DNA from: SZUA-448 sp045593785
Lineage (GTDB): Bacteria; Bacillota; Clostridia; Lachnospirales; Lachnospiraceae
Direction: 5' to 3'
Assembly: GCA_045593785.1 (NCBI GenBank)
Contig: JAZNXH010000162.1
Span: 1-41,770, forward strand
DNA length: 41,770 nucleotides
Within the stretch, counting starts at the first letter, position 1. Every line of letters begins with the position of its first letter. The notes beneath the pieces are model-generated. The model was not told the DNA's origin. It did not search any database and saw only the letters and a program-made list of their open reading frames with translations. This document shows, in pieces, positions 32,625 to 41,693 of this stretch. A program made the translations under genes and the position numbers.

Positions 32625-35280
32625 ATCCGATTTGGATTCCGTTGTAATAATGCTCCAGTATTCCTTCGTAGGTATAGCCGGTATCTGCAAGACTCTTTAC
32701 ACCGTTCTGACTCATTCCAACTCCATGACCATATCCGCCGCCGTGCACCACAAATACCGATCGTCCGTCACTGCTGCCCGGTTCTACATAGAAAAACGCA
32801 CTCGGCAATAACGAAAACCCATCTACTGTTACATCATTCGAAAGGTACACGGTTGTATTCATCGGCGCTAATAATGTCCGGATGTTGGTCTGGTTCCGGA
32901 CCAATATCGTATTCGAGCTTCCCCGAATCAGGAGTTCTGTAATCATTCCGCTTTTCGCACGGCTAACCGGAACAATACTTTGTATCTTTCCTACAGTTGT
33001 AATTGCTGCCTTTCCATACGTTCCGTTCAATACAGCACCCTCAGGCGTTACAAATTGACCTTCTGTAGACACCAGGGTAAGGATATCTCCCGGATATGCT
33101 GCAATCTGCTTTCCCAGCAGACGGTCAAGCTGTTCTGACAGTTTTGCAGTATCCAATGTCACTTGCCAGCGATACCAGCTGAATTCACTATCGTAGGTCC
33201 GGACTTTTTTCTTCAACTGTTTTCCGTCTTTCTCAACCAGGAGCATCTCTTCCCGGATAAAATCCCGAAACACCTCTTCTTTCGAAAGATTCACCATTTG
33301 TATCAATTCCTGCATCTGCACATCGGCAGAGGCCGTATCTTCTATAATCCCCAGGCGGATTGCATCTGCCAGTAACGCTGTTTTAGAATCACCGGTCAAC
33401 TGAATTTTTCCGCTAAAATACTCCACCGACTGATAGTCTTGCCACACTTCTTCAATCGAGGATGTATATCCGGAAGAAGTCGAGAAGTAGAACGCCGTAA
33501 CCACTGCATCATCATACTGCATTACTTTTCCATATGTATCTTTCACTGCAAACACGGATGAACTTGTTTCCGCCACATTGTTATAGACCTGGCAATTTAC
33601 CGTATCATCTACATGTGCACCAAATCGTGCATAACGATTTGCCATCAATTGTTGATATGCATAACTTCGTGCGCAGACTGCCTGTACTTTTAATGCTTCT
33701 GCTCCATGGGATACCGGCATTTCGCTCGGAACCACCGAGTACAGATATTCCTCTAACGGCAATTCGTTCACCAATAGCAACCCGTCTTCTGCTGCCACTA
33801 CTTCCAATGAACCGCGATACTGGGGATGTCCGTACGAACGCTGAATGGAATCCACCCGGATTTTACCCGACTCCGATACCGGTCGGACAAAGACTCTTTC
33901 TCCGCTCTCCCGTAATTCTTCATAATCCAAAACCAATTCTTCCCCGGCAAGATGATTCCGCTCCTGTGTTCCTACAACAGAGACATAAGCATCCTCTGAG
34001 TTCAGGATCAGTTGCTCGTGATAATAATTTGTGGTCTTATCCACACTGATTAACACACGGATATTCTCTGCACGGATTGCTTCCGTAATCAATGCGGCAC
34101 AGATTGCATCGCCCTCTACTACAAAAGTCACATTACTATAACCAACCAGAATGCTGTTGGTCTGCTCCATAGAATACTCTCCGTGAAGCTTGTAAATACG
34201 ATAGTTTTCCTGCAACGGCAAACTGCCGTATCCCTCAACTTCAATCCTCCCGTTTCCGGTCATGAGTACTTTCCCGTGAATCACGTCCGGCTTCAACACA
34301 AGTCCGGTCACCTTTTTATTCTGAATCGTGATGTCTGCGACCTGTTTTTCAATTTGTTCTTTCAACGGAAAAACACAGCTGAGTTTTCTTCCATCGCCAT
34401 TGATATAGGTATCCAAAGTCTCCCCTTCGCCATACACAATCAAAGCATTCGGGATCGTCACTGCCCTATCGTCCTGTCCGGTAACAAATACAATCTCACT
34501 TCCGCAGCACAAAACTTCCGGCACAGTATAAAGATAGTTTTCCGCCTGAGAATAATCGCGGGTTTTTCCGGTTGTATCCGCCTCTTGCATATCTGCATTT
34601 TCTGACGCAGCTGAGAAGACATCCGAATAATCCTGAAACCGGCTACAACGGTATCTTCTTCCCATTTCATCTACAAAATACTGCTCCGCCCCATCGTTCT
34701 TTACATTAACAACCAGAAAACTTGTCCGAACAATCGGAAACGGCTCCTGCTCCGACCCTTCTCTGACCGCATTTTCCATACATAAACGGTACAATAACAG
34801 AAACTCTTTTAAGAGCAATTCGTCTTTATTCCGTGCTGTCTTTAACCGTTCCGGCCAGTTCTGTACCAATATCTCCATATTGATTCCGTGGCTTTTACAC
34901 ACCCGTACCAGCATATCGCGGAACTCACCACAGTTTAACGGTTCTTCTGCATGAAGTTTCCCACCGCCTGACGTCAAAAAACCGGCATGAACTGCAGCAT
35001 TTACATAATCGTCGTACCACTTACCCTGCGTGTCCGAAAAAGCAGCCTGATTGCTCAGCAATGTTCTTTCGGCATCTGTATAATAAAAATAGCTGAACAG
35101 GCGGATTGCTTCTGCCTTGGTAATCCGTTCCCCGACAGTCACAGTCTCTGCAGGTTCATCCGGTGTCCCTTCCTGTGTTCCGCTTCGCTTGTTCCCGATG
35201 ATATATAGTATCAACACGACTACAATCAACAGTGCCGTAACCAGTAAAATCAGATATTTCATTTTCAAACTCTTCTTCAT
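32614..35280 (-). CDS. Large SpoIID/LytB-domain protein
   Basis: An 888-residue membrane-anchored protein (single helix at about 7-27, YLILLVTALLIVVVLILYII). It starts at ATG 35280 behind GGAAGGAAATCGGA. N-terminal part (about 45-160) resembles S-layer-homology repeats (ITKAEAIRLFSYFYYTDAE, then CGEFRDMLVRVCKSHG). The C-terminal third is a SpoIID-type domain: EEYLYSVVPSEMPVSHGAEALKVQAVCARSYAY with the catalytic Glu, CQVYNNVAETS, AFYFSTSSGYTSS, and at the end GGGYGHGVGMSQNGVKSLA. SpoIID is a lytic transglycosylase removing stem-less peptidoglycan during spore engulfment; this is far longer than SpoIID (about 340), so it is a relative with a general wall role. The middle region is unassigned. 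Confidence 0.92.
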   Translation of the reverse strand: MKKSLKMKYLILLVTALLIVVVLILYIIGNKRSGTQEGTPDEPAETVTVGERITKAEAIRLFSYFYYTDAERTLLSNQAAFSDTQGKWYDDYVNAAVHAGFLTSGGGKLHAEEPLNCGEFRDMLVRVCKSHGINMEILVQNWPERLKTARNKDELLLKEFLLLYRLCMENAVREGSEQEPFPIVRTSFLVVNVKNDGAEQYFVDEMGRRYRCSRFQDYSDVFSAASENADMQEADTTGKTRDYSQAENYLYTVPEVLCCGSEIVFVTGQDDRAVTIPNALIVYGEGETLDTYINGDGRKLSCVFPLKEQIEKQVADITIQNKKVTGLVLKPDVIHGKVLMTGNGRIEVEGYGSLPLQENYRIYKLHGEYSMEQTNSILVGYSNVTFVVEGDAICAALITEAIRAENIRVLISVDKTTNYYHEQLILNSEDAYVSVVGTQERNHLAGEELVLDYEELRESGERVFVRPVSESGKIRVDSIQRSYGHPQYRGSLEVVAAEDGLLLVNELPLEEYLYSVVPSEMPVSHGAEALKVQAVCARSYAYQQLMANRYARFGAHVDDTVNCQVYNNVAETSSSVFAVKDTYGKVMQYDDAVVTAFYFSTSSGYTSSIEEVWQDYQSVEYFSGKIQLTGDSKTALLADAIRLGIIEDTASADVQMQELIQMVNLSKEEVFRDFIREEMLLVEKDGKQLKKKVRTYDSEFSWYRWQVTLDTAKLSEQLDRLLGKQIAAYPGDILTLVSTEGQFVTPEGAVLNGTYGKAAITTVGKIQSIVPVSRAKSGMITELLIRGSSNTILVRNQTNIRTLLAPMNTTVYLSNDVTVDGFSLLPSAFFYVEPGSSDGRSVFVVHGGGYGHGVGMSQNGVKSLADTGYTYEGILEHYYNGIQIGFIY

Positions 35281-35379
35281 TCCGATTTCCTTCCTTTCCG
35301 ACAACTGCTTCGTATACTGTCTTGTCCTTTTCTATAATCTATTATAGCGGATTCAAATATATACATAAATCCTTTTTGT

Positions 35380-35416
35380 AAACAAAATAAGAGTTGCCGC
35401 AAATACGACAACTCTT
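35380..35416 (-). terminator. Intrinsic terminator of the Gld-like operon
   Basis: Reverse-strand AAGAGTTGTCG / CGGCAACTCTT (35389-35416, one G-U pair) with a short loop, followed by ATTTTGTTT. It lies 10 bases after the DUF4340 stop and ends the ABC-2 operon. Confidence 0.8.
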
Positions 35417-35426
35417 GTTGAAAGAT

Positions 35427-36905
35427 TTAATCCGCCAAATACAAGTTAATCTCCTCCATCAACGCATCGACCGCACGCTGATCTACTGCATACATCATAA
35501 CCCCGTTAATCCGTACTGCATAAAAACTTTCGTCCAGAGGGAAGTATTCCATGAAATAATCCGGATAGGAAGCATCGGTTCTCTTATAACGCAACTTCAG
35601 GAACGCTTCGCCCTCCACTGCTGTGTCTTCCGGAATCACTCGGTTCGCCTTCGGATTCAGGAAGTTTGTGTAAAACGTGTTAAAGTTCGAATCCTCCTCA
35701 CCCAGTGTCACACCGTCCACTATGGCTACGGTCTTATCTACCGAGGTTGCTCCGTTTTCATCCGTAACGGTCTCGTGCTTCAGTTCATACAGATGCTTTG
35801 TATCACCCATCTCAACTTCAAGCTCGGATATCGAATGAATATGAATCAGTGCGAATCTCTTCTCTACCAGAGCATCCGCATCCACTTCGGTAAGCTTCTT
35901 CACGCTGTTTTCCATCATGGTATATACCAGATCAGATCCTGCAAGATTTACATAATAATATCCGTCATCTGTCTTATCACCGATATTTAAACTCAGTCTT
36001 TGTTTCAACTTTTCATCCGAAAACGCAGAATCCGTCTCGTAGAGAACAGACACAACCGTACCCGGTTCCTCCAGCCCATACAGCGCAAAGTTTTCCGGCT
36101 GATAATCCACCGGGTCCGAAAAACTGATTCCGGTATACCGTTCGATCATTTGCGTTACGTTTTCTTCCGATACTCCGATCAGATTCGAATACGGAATCTC
36201 CATACGCCAGTTTGCGGTATTCGGATTCGCATCTGCATCACCGATTCCGCCATTATGATAAACGGCCAGGTTATCAAATTCCGTACTTGTAATCTCAACT
36301 CCGACAATATTTTCCGTCGTCAGATCCGGTAATTTTTCAAGGCGAATCCACTCTGCTTTTTGACGGCAATACGGAACATATAAGGTCGCCGGAACACAAT
36401 ACACCGTTGTCTCGTTATCAAAACATGCATAGTAAGCATTTTCCGATGCCGTACCAACCTTGTTACCAACATTCAGGCAGAATGCGTCACCGTTCTTGTC
36501 CGTTGCAGTAATGCGCAACGCAGGTTCTGTCAGCCCATATACAGAAAGGTCTGCGTTTTCAAGCAGAAGCTCCGACTCTTTGAACAGATTGTTAAACACA
36601 TGTCCGGCTTTGGTCTGGTCAATCGGAAAATCCGGTTCCTCTTCAAACAGATATGTGCCATCTTCCTGTTTTGCCACAGTTGCAGAGAAATGGTCGTTTT
36701 CAAACGAAACTTTCACGACATCCTCCTGCGTCAATGTACAAAGAACCAGCTTGGAATTTTCTGCGGCTACTGTCGGAGTCGGGGTCGTATCCAGATTTTC
36801 CCCTTTACTGCCATCAATCAGAAAGTACACAGCACCTAATGCTATCACAACCAGAAGAAGCAGGAGCAGGCGCAATGACTTTTTCTTCTTTTTCGCTGCT
36901 GCCAT
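35427..36905 (-). CDS. DUF4340 domain protein of the Gld-like ABC cluster
   Basis: A 492-residue protein with a Lys-rich N-terminus, one membrane helix (about 8-28, LRLLLLLLVVIALGAVYFLI) and a long extracellular part. It carries two or more DUF4340-type beta regions (about 60-190 and 195-330), with FPIDQTKAGHVFNNLFKESELLLEN, LSVYGLTEPALRITATDKNG and the parallel FALYGLEEPGTVVSVLYE as repeated signatures. Its function is not known; the family repeatedly sits next to ABC-2 exporters and GldG-like proteins. It begins 3 bases after the stop of the GldG-like gene and is the last gene of the operon before the terminator. It is probably an extracytoplasmic accessory subunit. Confidence 0.9.
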   Translation of the reverse strand: MAAAKKKKKSLRLLLLLLVVIALGAVYFLIDGSKGENLDTTPTPTVAAENSKLVLCTLTQEDVVKVSFENDHFSATVAKQEDGTYLFEEEPDFPIDQTKAGHVFNNLFKESELLLENADLSVYGLTEPALRITATDKNGDAFCLNVGNKVGTASENAYYACFDNETTVYCVPATLYVPYCRQKAEWIRLEKLPDLTTENIVGVEITSTEFDNLAVYHNGGIGDADANPNTANWRMEIPYSNLIGVSEENVTQMIERYTGISFSDPVDYQPENFALYGLEEPGTVVSVLYETDSAFSDEKLKQRLSLNIGDKTDDGYYYVNLAGSDLVYTMMENSVKKLTEVDADALVEKRFALIHIHSISELEVEMGDTKHLYELKHETVTDENGATSVDKTVAIVDGVTLGEEDSNFNTFYTNFLNPKANRVIPEDTAVEGEAFLKLRYKRTDASYPDYFMEYFPLDESFYAVRINGVMMYAVDQRAVDALMEEINLYLAD

Positions 36906-36908
36906 ATA

Positions 36909-38432
36909 TTACTTTGCCCTCCTGCGCATAATTGCAATCACGCCGCCAATCACCAGACATGCCAACGGAAGCAGAACTAACTTTAACGCAATGTGGAGAA
37001 TCAACTGCGCACCGGTCAAATTCCAAGTCGGAATCTGCTGGTTCAAATTCTGTGTCGGAGCATAGAATGCATCCTCCAACTCAGCAAGATAATTGATGCT
37101 GTCGAGCAATAATTCTTTATTGCCGTATGCGTTCTCAGTAATTACAACATCATCCCAAAGATAGGACGAATACACCAAAAGCTTGGTCTCAACACCCTGA
37201 TAGGTCTCTTCAATGCAGATACCGGCCGCAAACGGACCATCGATATCCTCGTCTGTTTTGTTCTCTCCAAGGCTATACAGATCCACCTTAGAATATGCAT
37301 CCTCTGTTGTTACCATCAATTCGGTTGCCGTAATCGTATCGCGCTTGTTCTTCAGAACGCGAAGTCCGGTTGCCTGCGGAACAAACACACTCTTCGTATC
37401 AATCACATTCTCCGTGATTGCATGCTCTGTCATCTGCGGATACAGACAATACGGGAGATTCTGGGCATAATAACGTGCATCTGTCTCATAGACAATACCT
37501 TCTACTATTTCTACACCATAATAACCCAAAAGGGACTTGAGGTTCGTAAAGTTAGCTGCGATATAATCAAGGTTAATAATTGCCTTGCCACCGGCAACAA
37601 GATACGCTTTTACTGCATCTACCTGTGCCTGTGTAAAATCATATTCCGGATAGTTGATAAACAGAATATCGCAATCCTCCGGAATCTCCGCACCGGTTGT
37701 TGAAGAATAATCTTTCATTTCGATGTTATTCTTTAAGAACAGGCTCTTCTGTACCTCTGTAACCGCTACTTCATTATGGCCGCCCATCACGTACATAACC
37801 GGAAGTTCTTCGCTGGTAACATACTTAATCGCAGCTGCAATCTGACCCTCTACATCCGAGGTATAAGTCTGGGTATAATTCACATAATCCAGCGTCGTAA
37901 CAATCATCTCAGTCGCAAGAACAATCTTGCTTCTTCCATTGGTTTCATTACTTACGATAACACTGTTATACTGTAGTGTTGCAGCCGCTTCATCGCCAAC
38001 CAATGCGCTCGCATAGTTCGGATGCAGAACCGGATCCACTTCAACCAATGTAATCTTCTTGTTCAGACCGTCAAAGCGCTCCAACACCTGGTCGATCTCC
38101 GGATACTCTGTACCGGTCTGTTTGAAATAATACAACTTAATCTCATCTTCTACCGTGCTGACAAACTCAACCGTCTTATCATTTAAGGTAAAAAGACCGG
38201 TCTCAGTCAGATCGATATTAATATTCAACTTACCTGCAACCAGATTGATAATGATAACCAGCGCAATTGCAACTGCAGAGACAGCAAGTGCATAAATACC
38301 GCCGCGGAAATTCAATGTCTTGAAGGAAGCAGCAAATCCACTCTTCTTTTCTGTACTTTCATTCGCAGATTCTTCTACGGATTCAATCACAGTTTCCATT
38401 TCATTTACCTTTTCATTCATATTCTCACTCAT
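36909..38432 (-). CDS. GldG-like ABC transporter accessory protein
   Basis: A 507-residue membrane protein starting MSENMNEKVNEM at 38432 behind AGGAGG; an upstream TTG (38459) is an artefact of the ribosome binding region. It has an acidic, Glu/Ser-rich cytosolic N-terminus, a membrane helix (about 55-75, YALAVSAVAIALVIIINLVAG), an extracellular Gld/ABC-aux domain (DLTETGLFTLNDKTVEFV, then ITLVEVDPVLHPNYA, YVMGGHNEVAVTEVQ, CDILFINYPEYDFTQAQVDAVKAYLVAGGKAIINLDY regions) and a C-terminal helix with a Arg-rich tail (MRRRAK). This is the GldG / ABC_transp_aux type, which pairs with a GldA ATPase and GldF permease. In Bacteroidetes they work in gliding; here the role is unknown. Confidence 0.92.
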   Translation of the reverse strand: MSENMNEKVNEMETVIESVEESANESTEKKSGFAASFKTLNFRGGIYALAVSAVAIALVIIINLVAGKLNINIDLTETGLFTLNDKTVEFVSTVEDEIKLYYFKQTGTEYPEIDQVLERFDGLNKKITLVEVDPVLHPNYASALVGDEAAATLQYNSVIVSNETNGRSKIVLATEMIVTTLDYVNYTQTYTSDVEGQIAAAIKYVTSEELPVMYVMGGHNEVAVTEVQKSLFLKNNIEMKDYSSTTGAEIPEDCDILFINYPEYDFTQAQVDAVKAYLVAGGKAIINLDYIAANFTNLKSLLGYYGVEIVEGIVYETDARYYAQNLPYCLYPQMTEHAITENVIDTKSVFVPQATGLRVLKNKRDTITATELMVTTEDAYSKVDLYSLGENKTDEDIDGPFAAGICIEETYQGVETKLLVYSSYLWDDVVITENAYGNKELLLDSINYLAELEDAFYAPTQNLNQQIPTWNLTGAQLILHIALKLVLLPLACLVIGGVIAIMRRRAK

Positions 38433-38449
38433 GATACGCTTCCTCCTTC

Positions 38450-39313
38450 CTAGCTCCAACGCTTTTTATTGATTACCTGTACCGTAAAGAACAGGAACAG
38501 AACAGTCACTGTTACAAAGTACACCATATCGGATACTGACAACAAGCCATACGAGAACGAATCAAAATGAGTCGTAATCGACAGACTCGAAAAGATTTTT
38601 ACGATTAAACCATCAAACAAATCTGCTTTCAGGCGGTAAGCCAGGAAAATCACTGCTTCACCTGCCACCCAGATAATTGCAGTTGCAAACAGGTTTTTAA
38701 TCATCAGGTACGCAATCAATGCAACCACCAGCCATACCACTACCATAAAACGGTAAGCCGTCTGACTGTCAGCCGAGAACAAATCAGCGACCGAACTTGC
38801 AAAGAAAGAAAACAGGAAAGTAAAAATCGTAATAACCGCTGCAAGAATCTGGCTGTTTGTCAGCGAGGAGATGAACATACCGATAGCCATATATACACAA
38901 CCCATCAGGAAGAATCCGAGCAAAGATACATACTCCTGAACAAATACAACGTCACCATACTTCATCATCGTAAGCGGATACAACGCAAGTATCACCACAC
39001 CGATCCCGAAAATGGTAGCCATGGCAAAGAACTTACCGAGTACAATCTGCACGATGGATACCGGAGCCGTATATAACAGCTGGTCTGTCTTCTGACGGCT
39101 CTCTTCTGCCATAATACGCATTGTAAAGATTGGTACAATCAGAATAATGATGCTCATTACACCGGACAAAGCATACGTAAACAAACCATACCCCTGAAGC
39201 ATATTAATCACTGCATGATAAAAGCCCACTCCCAGAAGTAAAAACGAAAGAAACATCCAGCCAATCATGGAGGTAAAATAAGCACGAAGCTCTTTTTTAT
39301 AAATTGCTATCAT
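38450..39313 (-). CDS. ABC-2 type permease (GldF-like)
   Basis: A 287-residue integral membrane protein with about six hydrophobic segments. The start MIAIYKKELRAYFTSMIGWMF is typical of ABC-2 exporter permeases of the GldF / NosY kind, with IPIFTMRIMAEESRQKTDQLLYTAPVS (the coupling region) also matching; AEE+TDQLL is a good family mark. It starts by an ATGA overlap with the ATPase stop, so the two are translationally coupled, and it ends 18 bases past the start of the GldG-like gene region, again closely packed. Its substrate is unknown. Confidence 0.93.
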   Translation of the reverse strand: MIAIYKKELRAYFTSMIGWMFLSFLLLGVGFYHAVINMLQGYGLFTYALSGVMSIIILIVPIFTMRIMAEESRQKTDQLLYTAPVSIVQIVLGKFFAMATIFGIGVVILALYPLTMMKYGDVVFVQEYVSLLGFFLMGCVYMAIGMFISSLTNSQILAAVITIFTFLFSFFASSVADLFSADSQTAYRFMVVVWLVVALIAYLMIKNLFATAIIWVAGEAVIFLAYRLKADLFDGLIVKIFSSLSITTHFDSFSYGLLSVSDMVYFVTVTVLFLFFTVQVINKKRWS

Positions 39314-40368
39314 TCTTCCTTTCCTCCTTCTGTTTCGGTTTCTGCAGTCACTTCTGTCACAATACTTTCTTCCTGGTCTGCTTCGTCTTCTGTTACTTCA
39401 ACCTCTGCGTCATTCTCTTCGTCAGTCGCTTCCGCCGGAGTTTTCGTCAACTGCAGGAAGATGTCTTCCAACGACATCTCTTCTTCCTTCATGGTAAGGA
39501 TGAATGCATTTGCAGCAGACAAAGCCGGGAACAGCTTCGCGCGGATATCTGTTCCTTCATCAGCATAAGCCGTAAAAGCTACCGGCATACCTTCTAAGGT
39601 TTCTTTGTAAACTACATTGGTAATCTCCGGAATTGCCTCTACCGTTGCACGGATGACATCCGGATCACCTTGGACTTCCATCAGAAGTCCCTTGGATACA
39701 CTGATGTACTGTGTCAGATTCTCAGTCTTATCATTTACCAGCAATTTGCCCTTGTTGATAATCATTACGGTATCACATACCGCACTGATTTCCTGCATAA
39801 TATGGGAACTTAAGATAATCGTGTGGCTCTTCGCCAGTTCCTTAATCAAGTCGCGGATTTCGATAATCTGCAACGGGTCAAGACCTACGGTCGGCTCGTC
39901 AAGGATCAGCACTTCCGGGTAACCTACGATCGCCTGTGCAAGACCGACTCTCTGCTTATAACCCTTGGATAACTGTCTGATCAGACGGTTCGCATACTCC
40001 TCAAGATGAACCTTTTGGATAATCTCCTCCACCATCTCGTTTCTTTCGCTGCGTGCAACGCCTTTGAGTTCTGCCACGAAAAGCAGATACTCCCGAACCT
40101 TCATGTTCTGATAGAGCGGCGGAAGTTCCGGAAGATAACCGATGCATCGTTTTGCCTCCTGCGGCTCCTCATAGATATCATGTCCGTTGATGGTAACCGT
40201 ACCTTCCGTTGCAGCTATGTACCCGGTGATCATATTCATCGTGGTACTCTTACCTGCACCATTCGGTCCCAAGAAACCAACAATGTGCCCCTTTTCGATG
40301 GTAAAGCTCAAATGGTCTACAGCCAGATGATTGTCATATCTCTTTACCAGACCTTTTGCCTCAATCAC
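39310..40368 (-). CDS. ABC transporter ATP-binding protein (GldA-like) with acidic tail
   Basis: A 352-residue ABC ATPase beginning at a GTG (40368) behind AGGAGG. Walker A GPNGAGKST (about 34-42), the Q-loop region LPELPPLYQNMKV, signature LSKGYKQRVGLAQA, Walker B VLILDEPTVGLDP and the switch His SSHIMQE are intact. The YLPELPP and LSKGYKQR forms fit the GldA/NosF exporter group. The last approximately 40 residues are almost entirely acidic (EENDAEVEVTEDEADQEES and onward), an unusual addition to a normal approximately 310-residue body. It is the first gene of the four-gene operon with a cre-like site in its leader. Confidence 0.94.
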   Translation of the reverse strand: MIEAKGLVKRYDNHLAVDHLSFTIEKGHIVGFLGPNGAGKSTTMNMITGYIAATEGTVTINGHDIYEEPQEAKRCIGYLPELPPLYQNMKVREYLLFVAELKGVARSERNEMVEEIIQKVHLEEYANRLIRQLSKGYKQRVGLAQAIVGYPEVLILDEPTVGLDPLQIIEIRDLIKELAKSHTIILSSHIMQEISAVCDTVMIINKGKLLVNDKTENLTQYISVSKGLLMEVQGDPDVIRATVEAIPEITNVVYKETLEGMPVAFTAYADEGTDIRAKLFPALSAANAFILTMKEEEMSLEDIFLQLTKTPAEATDEENDAEVEVTEDEADQEESIVTEVTAETETEGGKEE

Positions 40369-40424
40369 AACTCTCTCCTCCTTACAGCCAATGCTGAAAT
40401 ATATTCTACGAATCGTTTGCGTAT

Positions 40425-40446
40425 AAAATGTGAACGTTCACATTTT
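40425..40446. promoter_or_regulatory. CcpA cre-like perfect palindrome in the Gld-like operon leader
   Basis: A 22-bp perfect palindrome with centre ACGT. Its 14-bp core, TGTGAACGTTCACA, fits the classical cre consensus TGWNANCGNTNWCA at every position, with a CpG at the dyad as in LacI-family operators. It lies about 40-60 bases downstream of the candidate transcription start and 57 bases before the ATPase start, a position that fits road-block repression. It could instead be read by another LacI-family regulator. Confidence 0.7.
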
Positions 40447-40462
40447 TTTCACAGGCAAACAA

Positions 40463-40509
40463 AGACCTGCGATAAAAATCCCCATTCTCGGTGATTATAC
40501 CACAGGTCT
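40463..40509 (-). other. Inverted repeat around the -10 of the Gld-like operon
   Basis: AGACCTG (40503-40509 on the reverse strand) pairs with CAGGTCT (40463-40469), enclosing 33 bases that contain the TATAAT box; the sequence after the repeat is T-rich (TTGTTT). It may be a long-loop terminator for the LD-carboxypeptidase transcript that ends 100 bases upstream, or a coincidence. The remaining 40510-40604 is AT-rich with no feature seen. Confidence 0.35.
40494..40502 (-). promoter_or_regulatory. Extended -10 promoter of the Gld-like operon
   Basis: Reverse-strand TGGTATAAT, an extended -10, about 125 bases before the GTG start of the ATPase gene. The -35 at 17 bases is poor. The same nine-base box is used upstream of the SH3/GH73 gene (23462-23470). 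Confidence 0.5.
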
Positions 40510-40604
40510 GCTGATTTGTTCCACTATTTTTTCAGTTCCGTTTTTCAGCGTACTCACTTGTCTTTTTATTTCTATTCTTTACCTATCCCTTAATTATTCA
40601 CTGT

Positions 40605-41624
40605 TTATACGAATTTCATCTGTACCTGTACTTTTTCGCCCACCTGCGCCACCGTCGCCATTGCACCGTTCACGAGAGGCATCGTTGGCGGAAGGTGCCC
40701 GAGATCCATATCAAGTACGATCGGCACGCCGAACTTTTCCAGCACTGATGTCACCGCCGAGTAGCGGTCAAGCCCGAACGCCTCTTCCCCATAATGCAGA
40801 GGGCGTCCGATGATAAATCCCTTCACATGACGGAAGTATCCTGCCTGTTCCATACTCCAGAGTGCGCGTCGGATACTCATCAGATTCAGGTCGCATGCCT
40901 CCAGAAACCAAATGATACCATCCTCTGCATAGCGGTCAACAAATTCGTTCACTTTGTCAAAGCGCGTACCGATCAGATTCGCCACGATATCCATACAGCC
41001 TCCGAGCAATCGTCCGCTAAAGGCTTCACCCATATTTACTGTCCGGATACTCGGCTGTTCCGTAATATTATATGGTACCAGAGGTTCTTCTTCCGTCTTC
41101 AACGACTCCAACTGCCAACCGTCATAACTTTCCATCGTAAGTTTAGTTCCTCTTACCAGGTCGTAAGCATCCTGCACGGAACAGTGCCATGGTTCCATGC
41201 CAAACGCCGGTCCGTTCGGACCGTACACCCATGCAGTATCGCAAATCGGTGCAAGCAGCAATCCCAGATTTGTATTATCCGAATATCCCATGAACCACTT
41301 CGGTTCTGCCTTCTTTATCTTCTCATAATCAAGATAGGGCAGTATCTCACACATCAATTCACCGCCACCGCAGGAAAACAGCGCTGCACTCTCGTCCTCG
41401 CACCACATATCCATAAATTCTTTGGCACACAATTCCGGTTTATTGCTGATACCGATACCCTCTCCTACATAGCAGTTCGGGCCAAGCTTTATGGGATGTC
41501 CCAGTGTCTTTAATCTCTCTATGCCATTGTTGAAAGCAGATTTATACGGCTCAATACTGCAACCAAATGCTGGTGCAACAAATGCAATTGTGTCTGTATT
41601 TGTTAAAAACTTCGGATACCTCAT
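40605..41624 (-). CDS. S66 family LD-carboxypeptidase
   Basis: A 339-residue serine peptidase of the MccF/LdcA family. Seen: IAFVAPAFG at the N-terminus; ALFSCGGGELMCEILPYLDY; the nucleophile Ser in FMGYSDNTNLGL; VYGPNGPAFGM; and, in the C-terminal domain, GRLLGGCMDIVANLIGT, WFLEACDL with the catalytic Glu, and HLPPTMPLVNGA with the catalytic His. These give the Ser-Glu-His triad. LdcA enzymes trim D-Ala from tetrapeptides in murein recycling; MccF enzymes detoxify microcin C-like compounds, and the two cannot be separated here. It is cytosolic, with no signal peptide. GAGGTAATCAG precedes the ATG at 41624. Confidence 0.94.
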   Translation of the reverse strand: MRYPKFLTNTDTIAFVAPAFGCSIEPYKSAFNNGIERLKTLGHPIKLGPNCYVGEGIGISNKPELCAKEFMDMWCEDESAALFSCGGGELMCEILPYLDYEKIKKAEPKWFMGYSDNTNLGLLLAPICDTAWVYGPNGPAFGMEPWHCSVQDAYDLVRGTKLTMESYDGWQLESLKTEEEPLVPYNITEQPSIRTVNMGEAFSGRLLGGCMDIVANLIGTRFDKVNEFVDRYAEDGIIWFLEACDLNLMSIRRALWSMEQAGYFRHVKGFIIGRPLHYGEEAFGLDRYSAVTSVLEKFGVPIVLDMDLGHLPPTMPLVNGAMATVAQVGEKVQVQMKFV

Positions 41625-41660
41625 CTGATTACCTCTTTCATTCTTTCTTACTTATCAGAA

Positions 41661-41684
41661 ACGCTGAGGTGATAACCCCAGCGT
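41661..41684 (-). terminator. Hairpin terminator between the last two genes
   Basis: Reverse-strand ACGCTGGGG / CCTCAGCGT (41661-41684, one G-U pair) with a 6-base loop, followed by TTTCTGAT. It lies 10 bases after the stop of the partial gene at 41694-41770. The T run is short, so termination may be partial, and the LD-carboxypeptidase gene has no other visible promoter. Confidence 0.5.
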
Positions 41685-41693
41685 CATTTTATC

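Noticed and set aside
40425..40446. A CRP-type site (TGTGA-N6-TCACA)
   Set aside because: The half-sites are separated by 4 bases, not 6, and the central CpG fits a LacI/CcpA-type operator better.
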